Source: a virus | Strand: one strand, 5' to 3' | Virus record (IMG/VR): IMGVR_UViG_3300049893_001283 | Coordinates: 1 to 28,831 of that record | Length of the DNA: 28,831 nt | In this document: in pieces, positions 21,622 through 28,831 of the stretch | How the letters are laid out: each line of letters starts with the position of its first letter | Position numbering within the stretch: the first letter of the stretch is position 1 | Position numbers and translations under genes: made by a program | The notes under the pieces: model-generated | The model's input: only the letters and a program-made list of their open reading frames with translations | What the model was told of the DNA's origin: nothing | The model's database searches: none

Positions 21622-24600
21622 ATGAGTTTGGACCCAAAGACTATTTATAATCTACAGCGCTCTTCCGATGGTTTGACGTGGGAAGAAGTTTATGTCAGCG
21701 GTAGCAATCTTGTGCTTCAAACCGACGCGGCTGGTAATTTGACCGGTTCGATGGACGTTCCTCTTGCCGGGTTTGCAACTAACGCGGACTATGCCGTAAC
21801 CGCGTCATATGCGCTGAATGCTGGTGGAAGCGGAACGAGCGGAACATCTGGCACTTCTGGCACCAGTGGTTCGAGCGGAAGCTCGGGCACAAGCGGCACA
21901 AGCGGCACAAGTGGAACGAATGGAACTTCAGGTAGCTCGGGTTCGAGTGGAACTTCAGGTAGCTCTGGAACCGCTGGCACTTCCGGCACTTCCGGCACAA
22001 GAGGAACCAGTGGAACTTCGGGCACCAGTGGAACCAGTGGAACGAATGGAACTTCGGGCACCAGTGGAACCAGTGGAACCAGTGGAACCTCGGGCACCAG
22101 TGGAACAAGTGGAACCAGCGGAACAAGTGGAACCAGTGGAACAAACGGAACTTCTGGAACCTCGGGCACCAGTGGAACAAGTGGAACCAGCGGAACAAGT
22201 GGAACCAGCGGAACAAGTGGCACCTCTGGAACAAACGGAACCAGTGGTTTGAATGGTTCCATTTACTATGGAACAAGCACATCTTCGTTGACCATCGGCA
22301 CCGGTAGCAAGACACTGACTACACAAACCGGGTCGGCCTATAGCCCAGCGCAGGTAATCAATGTCACATACGATGTGACGAATTACATGACCGCAACGGT
22401 TGTGAGTTACAACCAACTCACCGGCGTCCTAGTTTTCAATTCAGACTCCTTTGCTGGTTCTGGCACTTATTCCGACTGGATTGTCAACATCGCTGGTGCG
22501 GTTGGTGCTGCTGGTTCATCGGGAACCAGCGGAACGAATGGAACTTCTGGAACGAATGGAACTTCTGGAACGAATGGCACCAGTGGTTCAAGTGGTTCGA
22601 GTGGTTCGAGTGGAACCTCGGGCACATCGGGAACCAGTGGAACGAGTGGCACGAGTGGAACGAGTGGCACAAGTGGGTCATCTGGTTCGAGCGGCAGTTC
22701 CGGTTCAAGCGGAACTTCGGGAACCAGTGGAACGTCTGGCACAAGTGGAACATCTGGCACAAGTGGAACTTCAGGAACCAGCGGTTCAAGTGGTTCGAGT
22801 GGTTCAAGTGGCAGCTCTGGCACGAGTGGCACAAACGGCACCAGTGGAACATCGGGAACATCGGGAACATCGGGAACCAGTGGAACGAGTGGCACGTCTG
22901 GAACCAGTGGAACATCTGGCACCTCTGGAACGAGCGGAACGAGCGGAACGAGCGGTCTAAACGGTGCGGCGCAAGGAAGCCCTTATTCATTTAGCACTAC
23001 AACCACAACCGGCGACCCGGGCGCGGGTGTTGTTCGTTTCAACAACGCAACGTTTGCCTCCATTACGTCCATCTTCATAGATAACGTGGACAACAATGCC
23101 GTTGACCAACAAACTTGGTATGGCCAATTTACGTCATCAAACGCAACCTCGAAGGGTTATGTCGTAGCCACGAACCAAAATGGAAGCAAGGTTTCCAAAT
23201 TTTCAGTCACCAACGCGGTTAACTCAACCGGCTACTGGACATTGTCGGTTTCTCCCGTTTCGGGCACCGTGTTCTCAAACACGGAAGTTGTTTACATTTC
23301 GTTCAGCGCAAGCGGAAACAATGGTTCGAGTGGCACGTCGGGTAGCAGTGGTTCGAGTGGCACGTCGGGTAGCAGTGGTAGCAGTGGTTCGAGTGGAAGC
23401 TCTGGAACCAGTGGAACAAATGGAACAAGCGGCACGAGTGGAACGAGTGGAACGAATGGCACATCCGGTAGCAGTGGTAGTTCCGGCTCAAGTGGAAGTT
23501 CGGGCACTAGCGGCACGAACGGAACTTCGGGGACGAACGGCACCTCGGGAACTAATGGAACTTCTGGAACTAATGGAACTTCGGGCACCAACGGCACTAG
23601 TGGCACCAACGGTTCGTCGGGTAGCAGTGGTAGCTCTGGAACCAGTGGAACATCTGGTGCGGCTATGGGTGCTCGTTATGCGTTCAGCACAACCACGACT
23701 GCCGCAGACCCCGGTGCCGGTGTGGTTAGATTCAACAACGCCACATTCGCGTCAATCACGTCCATTTACGTTGACATTGTCGATGCAAATGCAACCGACC
23801 AACAAACGTGGTTCGGTCAATTCACGGCAAGCAACTCAACTAACAAAGGCTATCTTCGTTTCACCAATCAAAATGGAACAAAGAGCGCATTGTTCACGGT
23901 TTCAAACTCGGTAAATTCAACCGGTTATTGGACAGTAACAGTCGCGCCGGTCAGCGGTGTCGTGTTTTCGGACACGGAACAGGTCTATCTCGGATTTTCT
24001 CCAAGTGGAAACACGGGCACATCTGGAACTAGTGGAACATCCGGTAGCTCGGGTTCGAGTGGCAGTAGTGGAACATCTGGGACTAACGGAACTTCCGGTT
24101 CCTCGGGCACTAGCGGCACGAACGGAACCAGTGGGACAAGTGGAACAAGTGGGACCAGTGGCACTAGCTTCCTCACGATAGGCAGCAACGTTGTTTCATC
24201 TTCGGCCCAAATGAGCAACGGTGGCGGCACCGCCTTCACCAATGCGAATAACGTGACATTTGGTCAAGTTACCGCGTCCGCTGCAAGAATTAATCCAGTC
24301 ACGGTCAGCACCTTTGGTGACATGGCCGTGCAATTGGCCGGTAATTATGGCGGGGGCGTCGTATTCAATGATACCGCTCTCGGGGCCATCTCTGTTCGCA
24401 ACAGTGGAACACAGATTGATTTCTACATCAATCAGACCGCAGGAACGGCACTCACTGGTCTATCTGGTAACGCATTGAGAATGACCACTGCCAGCGCAGT
24501 GTTTCCTCAAGCGGGTATTTCTACCTCCGTTTCTTCCGCAGGCGTTGTGGTTAGTGGTGGTTTGTCTCTTGGAGCCAACCTAACGGTCGGCACAAGCATC

Positions 24601-27600
24601 ACGGCTTCCGCCGTCACCGCATCCAATTTGACCGTGGGCGGCACGTTCCTCATGAGCACGAGCGCATCGCTCGCCACGTTCTCTCAGAACACGTCCAATC
24701 CAACGAGCGGAGAACAAGTAGTAATCATCAAGGGCGCAAATAATAACACCGACGGTGCTTACGGTCAACAGCGAGCGCCGGGTCTGGTTATTCAGAATAC
24801 AGACGGTGGCTCGAACACTTATGGTATTTTGACCTTCATGGATGGTGGTGGCAACGGTATTTCCGGTATCATCGGAAGGATGATTAACAATGCCAACAAC
24901 GAAGGAGCCATTGAAATTTGGACAAGAGCAAGCGGCGGGAGCTTTGCTCAAGCCGCCGGGTTTAATTCCGACAAGAGCCTGAATGTCTCTGGTTCAGTAA
25001 CAGCGTCGGCATTTCTTTCGACGGGCAATAGTGTATTTGGTAGCTCCATGACCAGTAACACCAGATTCACTGGTAGTTTGGTGGTCACGGGTAGTGTTAT
25101 CATCACCGGAGGACAGTTGATTTCAAATGGAACCTACACCTCCACGGACGCCGTAACATCATCTATCGTCGCTGTTGGAGCAAAGACCGTTGACGGAAAC
25201 GGTGTGTTCAGCAATGGCCTGAGTATCTACGACACCACTTCCGGCAACGGCGTAGCGGGCGTTGGTGGCGTCATTGTCTTCGAAGGTAACTCTGGTGGCG
25301 GTGTTCACCGTCAATACGCCGCCATTTCCGGTATCAAGGAAATTTCCTCAAACACCGATTATCGCGGCGCGATTGCATTCTACACCCGTCAGGCCGCAAG
25401 CACGCAGACGGAAAAAATGCGTTTGAATTCGGTGGGCACTCTTCTTCTCGGAACCATTGTAGACTCTTCAAACGGAAAATTCCAAATCGCCAACCACACC
25501 ACAAACGCGGGTGGTATCGGATTCGGGGGCGAAACATCGTTGCATCGCAATGCCTCGGGTTCGTTGGTATTGGATTACATTGGTGGAACCTCGGCAGCGT
25601 TCTATCTCCGAGAAAATGGCACAACTCGCGCACAATTCCGAAGTGCCGCTGGTGTCGTTTACATCGGCGGTAATTCGGCGTTCAACACAATCATTACGTC
25701 GAACGGAACCGATGCTGTCACCATCGACACGTCACAGAACGTAAATTTTGCAGGTGTTCCGTTCCCGACTGCGGACAACACGCAGAATCTTGGTAAGACG
25801 ACAAACCGTTGGGCAACGGTATACACAACAAACGTAGATTCGCAGGCGTCGAACTTGACGCTGCGCACCGGTGGCACAGCAGCAGTAACCGTCGATACGT
25901 CACAAAACACCACATTTGCACAAAACATTCTCGCGGGTGCATCTCAGACCAGCGCTCACAAGGTCACGGGCAGTCTCATCGTAAGCGCCAGCTTGCAGGT
26001 CACGGGTTCTACCTCGGTGTTTGGAAACATTCGCTTGAGCGGTTCGCTCGATGTGTCCGGTAGCTCCGTTTTCCAAGGCGACGTTCTGATTGGCACTGGT
26101 TCCGCAGGCAGAAACGTTACCATCAATTCGACACTTGGTTCGGAACTGGCTCCTGCTCTGACCGGTGGGAATTGGTCGGGAACAAACTGGTCGGCAACTG
26201 GCACGACTCTTACCCACACTACCGGAACAACCGGCAACATCTCACCAATCACACCAATCAGCATTTCCACCGGCAAGGTCTATAAAGTGGTAATGGCATT
26301 GAGTGCTGGTGGTGGTTCGTATGTTGGTTTTGCGATGGGTGGAAAAAGCTACACCATCAGCACTGCCGCGATACAAACGTTCTACGTTTACACTACCAGC
26401 ACGTCGAATTTCACGATAAGCAATTTGTCCAATGGTGACGCGACGACAACCATCACATCTCTCACCATCAAGGAAGTGGTTGCCACCACTGGAACACTGG
26501 CAGTGGATGGTCCGGTTACATTCAACAGCACGCTGGCAATCAACAATCTTGGTATCGGCACAACCGCCGGTTGGAACATTAATGCTCCACTCGAAGTCAT
26601 CGATTACGGCGGAAACGCTTTGCGTCTTACCCGTCAAGGAGTAGCAAGCCAATATCTCGCTCTGCACACTGGCGATGGTAGCCAATACACTATTGCGGCC
26701 ATCGGCAACGGCAACGACAAACCATTTGTCATCAGCACGGACGCCACCACCACGGGTATCGCCGTATACACGGGCGGAACACAGCGCGCAGGCTTCAACA
26801 GCGCAGGATTCCAAGTCACGGGCTCCTTGACGGTCCTTGGTGCGATTTCTTCGAGCAATGGTCTGAACGTAATTGGCGTAACTTCGATGACCGGTAGTGT
26901 TCGTCTTACCGGCAGCTTGTCAGTTTCCGGTTCTACCACCCTTGGCTCGTTGGTTTTCGGTGTATCCGATGGCACGGTCACTCAGACAACGCCGAACGGA
27001 AACATTACGTTGGCACCGAATGGCCCGGGAACAGTTCGAATTCCGGTTTCAACCACTACGCTAACTATCGGCCCGATTGGCGGGTCAACCGTCCAGTTGG
27101 CGAGTAGCGGTGGCTTGAATCTCCAGTCGGCGGCGGGCACCGTTTTGTCGATGGGTGGAAACGGCACCGAAGGTGGTCGTTTCTCTACTTCGAATAATTT
27201 ACTTCTCGGCACCACCACCGATTCCTCCAACGGTCGCCTCCAACTCACCGCACATACAACCAGCTCGGGTGGTATTGGTTTTGGGACGGATGCTGCTCTA
27301 CACACCGGCCCTTCGGGCGCAGGATATCTCCGCTTCACCAAGCTTACATCCGGTATTGCGGTTTTTGAAATTCTCGCCAACGGCGGCACCAACGCAGCTT
27401 ATCTGAATTTGACACCAAATTCTACCGGGAACGCGATTATTCAGCGGTCGAGTGCCGACATTATCACAATCGATTCGTCGCAGCAGTCCATCTTCGCTGG
27501 CAATGTGAACCACGGTAACGGCGCACAATTTGGTTCAGCCGGTTCGCAAGTGAACATGAACGGCACGACCGTTGTGCTGAAGACGGGTAATACAGCCGCC

Positions 27601-28125
27601 GTCAGTATCGATAATTCTCAAAACACGACGTTTGCACAAAACATTTTTGCCGGTGCATCTCAAACAAGTATTCACAAAATTACCGGTAGTTTGGTTGTAA
27701 GCGCTAGCCTACAGGTCAGTGGGTCGCTAAACGTTTCGGGCAGCACTCGTTTGACTGGTTCACTTGATGTGTCGGGTTCCTTCAGCGCTCTTGCAAAGAG
27801 CTTCCTCATCGACCACCCAACCAAGCCGGGAATGAAGTTGCAATACGGTGTAATTGAAGGTCCAGAACACAGTGTATTTGTTCGAGGTCGCGCCACCGGC
27901 AGTATCATCGTGTTGCCAGATTATTGGACCGGTTTGGTTGATGAAAACTCCATCACCGTTCAGCTCACGCCATTTGGTCACTATCAAGAATTGACGGTCA
28001 AGGAATATACCAACCAGTGGGTATTGATTTCGAACGAACTTGTTGGAACAGAAAATGAAATCAACTGTTTCTATACCATCACCGGCACACGTAAGGACAT
28101 CCCACCTCTTGTTGTGGAGTATTGA
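21622..28125 (+). CDS. Giant fibre protein with four G-X-Y tracts
   Basis: This 2167-residue protein is the largest in the window. I chose ATG 21622 over the in-frame TTG at 21616. After an N-terminal domain of about 68 residues come four collagen-like tracts of Gly-Thr-Ser/Gly-Ser-Ser/Gly-Thr-Asn triplets, nearly without proline. They are separated by globular domains: one unique domain after tract 1, then two homologous domains after tracts 2 and 3 (both [20 protein letters not shown]). The second half has SGS/TGS-rich fibre sequence with a duplicated module ([31 protein letters not shown]). The C-terminal domain (about 2060-2167) has [31 protein letters not shown] and [15 protein letters not shown], a conserved end found, as I recall, on other fibre-like proteins and possibly a trimerisation or chaperone unit. 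A long trimeric host-binding appendage is likely. Confidence 0.88.
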   Translation: MSLDPKTIYNLQRSSDGLTWEEVYVSGSNLVLQTDAAGNLTGSMDVPLAGFATNADYAVTASYALNAGGSGTSGTSGTSGTSGSSGSSGTSGTSGTSGTNGTSGSSGSSGTSGSSGTAGTSGTSGTRGTSGTSGTSGTSGTNGTSGTSGTSGTSGTSGTSGTSGTSGTSGTSGTNGTSGTSGTSGTSGTSGTSGTSGTSGTSGTNGTSGLNGSIYYGTSTSSLTIGTGSKTLTTQTGSAYSPAQVINVTYDVTNYMTATVVSYNQLTGVLVFNSDSFAGSGTYSDWIVNIAGAVGAAGSSGTSGTNGTSGTNGTSGTNGTSGSSGSSGSSGTSGTSGTSGTSGTSGTSGTSGSSGSSGSSGSSGTSGTSGTSGTSGTSGTSGTSGTSGSSGSSGSSGSSGTSGTNGTSGTSGTSGTSGTSGTSGTSGTSGTSGTSGTSGTSGTSGLNGAAQGSPYSFSTTTTTGDPGAGVVRFNNATFASITSIFIDNVDNNAVDQQTWYGQFTSSNATSKGYVVATNQNGSKVSKFSVTNAVNSTGYWTLSVSPVSGTVFSNTEVVYISFSASGNNGSSGTSGSSGSSGTSGSSGSSGSSGSSGTSGTNGTSGTSGTSGTNGTSGSSGSSGSSGSSGTSGTNGTSGTNGTSGTNGTSGTNGTSGTNGTSGTNGSSGSSGSSGTSGTSGAAMGARYAFSTTTTAADPGAGVVRFNNATFASITSIYVDIVDANATDQQTWFGQFTASNSTNKGYLRFTNQNGTKSALFTVSNSVNSTGYWTVTVAPVSGVVFSDTEQVYLGFSPSGNTGTSGTSGTSGSSGSSGSSGTSGTNGTSGSSGTSGTNGTSGTSGTSGTSGTSFLTIGSNVVSSSAQMSNGGGTAFTNANNVTFGQVTASAARINPVTVSTFGDMAVQLAGNYGGGVVFNDTALGAISVRNSGTQIDFYINQTAGTALTGLSGNALRMTTASAVFPQAGISTSVSSAGVVVSGGLSLGANLTVGTSITASAVTASNLTVGGTFLMSTSASLATFSQNTSNPTSGEQVVIIKGANNNTDGAYGQQRAPGLVIQNTDGGSNTYGILTFMDGGGNGISGIIGRMINNANNEGAIEIWTRASGGSFAQAAGFNSDKSLNVSGSVTASAFLSTGNSVFGSSMTSNTRFTGSLVVTGSVIITGGQLISNGTYTSTDAVTSSIVAVGAKTVDGNGVFSNGLSIYDTTSGNGVAGVGGVIVFEGNSGGGVHRQYAAISGIKEISSNTDYRGAIAFYTRQAASTQTEKMRLNSVGTLLLGTIVDSSNGKFQIANHTTNAGGIGFGGETSLHRNASGSLVLDYIGGTSAAFYLRENGTTRAQFRSAAGVVYIGGNSAFNTIITSNGTDAVTIDTSQNVNFAGVPFPTADNTQNLGKTTNRWATVYTTNVDSQASNLTLRTGGTAAVTVDTSQNTTFAQNILAGASQTSAHKVTGSLIVSASLQVTGSTSVFGNIRLSGSLDVSGSSVFQGDVLIGTGSAGRNVTINSTLGSELAPALTGGNWSGTNWSATGTTLTHTTGTTGNISPITPISISTGKVYKVVMALSAGGGSYVGFAMGGKSYTISTAAIQTFYVYTTSTSNFTISNLSNGDATTTITSLTIKEVVATTGTLAVDGPVTFNSTLAINNLGIGTTAGWNINAPLEVIDYGGNALRLTRQGVASQYLALHTGDGSQYTIAAIGNGNDKPFVISTDATTTGIAVYTGGTQRAGFNSAGFQVTGSLTVLGAISSSNGLNVIGVTSMTGSVRLTGSLSVSGSTTLGSLVFGVSDGTVTQTTPNGNITLAPNGPGTVRIPVSTTTLTIGPIGGSTVQLASSGGLNLQSAAGTVLSMGGNGTEGGRFSTSNNLLLGTTTDSSNGRLQLTAHTTSSGGIGFGTDAALHTGPSGAGYLRFTKLTSGIAVFEILANGGTNAAYLNLTPNSTGNAIIQRSSADIITIDSSQQSIFAGNVNHGNGAQFGSAGSQVNMNGTTVVLKTGNTAAVSIDNSQNTTFAQNIFAGASQTSIHKITGSLVVSASLQVSGSLNVSGSTRLTGSLDVSGSFSALAKSFLIDHPTKPGMKLQYGVIEGPEHSVFVRGRATGSIIVLPDYWTGLVDENSITVQLTPFGHYQELTVKEYTNQWVLISNELVGTENEINCFYTITGTRKDIPPLVVEY
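21826..22245 (+). repeat. G-X-Y tract 1 of the giant fibre
   Basis: These 420 bases encode 140 residues of Gly-X-Y triplets, mostly GTS with some GSS and GTN and single GTA and GTR. Codons for Gly, Thr and Ser vary freely from triplet to triplet. Confidence 0.9.
22513..22953 (+). repeat. G-X-Y tract 2 of the giant fibre
   Basis: These 441 bases encode 49 triplets of GTS, GSS and GTN. This is the longest tract. Runs of GSS alternate with runs of GTS, giving blocks within the tract. Confidence 0.9.
22978..23313 (+). repeat. Globular domain, copy 1, between tracts 2 and 3
   Basis: This encodes about 112 residues from [17 protein letters not shown] to VYISFSASG. It is homologous to the domain at 23668-24006, sharing [34 protein letters not shown] and NSTGYWT. 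It is a beta-rich domain of a kind common beside collagen-like tracts in phage fibres. Confidence 0.8.
23314..23655 (+). repeat. G-X-Y tract 3 of the giant fibre
   Basis: These 342 bases encode 38 triplets. This tract is unusually rich in GTN (six alternate GTN-GTS pairs around 23510-23600) and in GSS at both ends. Confidence 0.9.
23668..24006 (+). repeat. Globular domain, copy 2, between tracts 3 and 4
   Basis: This encodes about 113 residues from [17 protein letters not shown] to VYLGFSPS, clearly paralogous to 22978-23313. The pattern of differences suggests an old internal duplication of one tract-plus-domain unit. Confidence 0.8.
24007..24168 (+). repeat. G-X-Y tract 4 of the giant fibre
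   Basis: These 162 bases encode 18 triplets of GTS, GSS and GTN. This is the shortest tract and leads into the non-collagenous second half. Confidence 0.9.
25420..26070 (+). repeat. Fibre module, copy 1
   Basis: In order this encodes [63 protein letters not shown] and SGSLDVSGS. The same order recurs at 27170-27780 with moderate divergence, so it is an internal duplication of about 0.6 kb. Confidence 0.75.
27170..27780 (+). repeat. Fibre module, copy 2
   Basis: This is the second copy of the module at 25420-26070, with [63 protein letters not shown] and TGSLDVSGS. The 3' half is the more conserved part. Confidence 0.75.
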
Positions 28126-28127
28126 GC

Positions 28128-28831
28128 ATGAGCACGTTATACTCACCCAATATTCCTACCGACGGGTTGTTATCACACCTCGACGCCGAAAACATAAAGA
28201 GCTATGTTAGCGGCAGTTCGTTTTGGAAAAACATGGCAGGAACCAACACAGACGACGGCTATGTTGCCACATTTGCGGGAGGCACCCAGACCTTTTTCGA
28301 TACTTATCCGAAAGCTGTCCGCATACTCCAAGGAGCAAGCAACGGAAACAACATCTTCACCCAAAGTCTTTCATTCACTGAAAATTTCACTCTGCTTCTT
28401 TGGTATAAACCACAGGCAACCTCAAGTGGTATCGCCAACCAAAGCGAGTCTCCGGGTATCATTCAAATCGGCGCTTATGCGCAAAACGCGAGCCTGACGG
28501 TTTGGGATTGGTGCGTGAGCACGCCCAATTCTCACCGTGTTCAAACCTACTTGGACAACGGAACCGTGTGGTCAGACGTTCAAGCATCGGCCACGACATA
28601 CCCCGATGCGGTATGGTGCAACCAATATCACCACATTGCATTAGCTTTCAGTGGAAGTCTTGGAAAATGGAATCTTTACAAGCTTTACATCGACGGCACG
28701 CTGCAAACGACCATGAACTTTGCCACACCCTTTCCAAGCGCCAGTATTGCACAAGGAAACAAAATTTACGCACCCGCTGCGAACGGCGGTTCCGCTAACA
28801 ACAGTTACGCGATGATTAGCACTTACAGTCG
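28128..28831 (+). CDS. LamG-like (concanavalin-type) virion protein, truncated by the window end
   Basis: The frame is open from ATG 28128 to the last base (234 codons seen). It begins MSTLYSPNIPTDGLLSHLDA. The pattern FTENFTLLLWYKPQA, then YHHIALAFSGSLGKWNLYKL and YIDGTLQTT, is that of a laminin-G/concanavalin-like jelly roll (LamG type), which often binds carbohydrate. The gene starts 2 bases after the giant fibre stop, so the two are co-transcribed. A receptor-binding or decoration role at the tail is likely from domain and position; the missing C-terminus could change that view. Confidence 0.8.
   Translation, partial: MSTLYSPNIPTDGLLSHLDAENIKSYVSGSSFWKNMAGTNTDDGYVATFAGGTQTFFDTYPKAVRILQGASNGNNIFTQSLSFTENFTLLLWYKPQATSSGIANQSESPGIIQIGAYAQNASLTVWDWCVSTPNSHRVQTYLDNGTVWSDVQASATTYPDAVWCNQYHHIALAFSGSLGKWNLYKLYIDGTLQTTMNFATPFPSASIAQGNKIYAPAANGGSANNSYAMISTYS

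Noticed and set aside
21643-21650. An extra TATTTATA copy just inside the giant fibre gene
   Set aside because: It lies within codons for Ile-Tyr-Asn with no start codon following at a suitable distance.
21826-24168. Dense short direct repeats that might suggest a CRISPR array
   Set aside because: The repeat unit is 9 bases, in frame, without unique spacers, and fully coding.
21779-24242. Several open frames in other phases and on the minus strand in the G-X-Y tracts
   Set aside because: They translate to simple Val-Pro-Leu or Arg/Val/Glu repeats, the direct by-product of Gly-Thr-Ser coding repeats.

Overview
This window looks like part of the virion-assembly region of a lytic tailed phage with a contractile tail, distantly related to T4. 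It most likely comes from an uncultured environmental lineage, because the recognisable proteins match T4-like families by motif while about half of the genes have no family I can name. Base composition is roughly balanced. I see no tRNA, integrase, CRISPR array or insertion sequence, and nearly everything is on the + strand with gene gaps of a few bases.

Layout. Positions 1-1612 hold the large terminase (gp17-like), whose extreme 5' end is interrupted at the window edge. Positions 1682-11723 are the head cluster: portal (gp20), three uncharacterised proteins, prohead protease (gp21), four more small or scaffold-like proteins, the main core scaffold (gp22) and the major capsid protein (gp23). 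Strong terminators at 11767-11840 close this block. A lone minus-strand lysozyme-like gene (11843-12499) follows. It diverges from a zinc-motif protein (12556-13887). Positions 13946-17716 form a tightly overlapping neck/tail-completion operon: gp13-like, a small Vsr/DUF559-like nuclease, gp14-like, a small protein and gp15-like. Positions 17713-28831 encode fibre or appendage proteins: a 1055-residue fibre with YadA-head-like repeats, a 231-residue protein, a 2167-residue giant with four proline-free G-X-Y tracts, and a truncated LamG-like protein.

How the genes work together. The terminase packages DNA through the portal into a prohead built from gp23 on a core (gp22 and smaller core proteins). 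The gp21 protease matures this prohead. The neck proteins gp13, gp14 and gp15 then seal the head and join it to the tail, and the fibre genes supply host-recognition appendages. The T4 order is rearranged: sheath and tube genes are not between gp17 and gp20, and gp13-14-15 lie after gp23.

Two genome-scale patterns stand out. First, at least eight proteins of otherwise unrelated sequence, including the minus-strand lysozyme and the zinc-motif protein, start with a short amphipathic segment ending in an [L/I]-x-E site. This resembles a capsid-targeting peptide cut by gp21, and suggests a set of head-packaged proteins. Second, the octamer TATTTATA, the reverse complement of the T4 late promoter TATAAATA, recurs in the sense orientation 4-31 bases upstream of seven start codons. 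Some gaps are so short that the transcripts may be leaderless.
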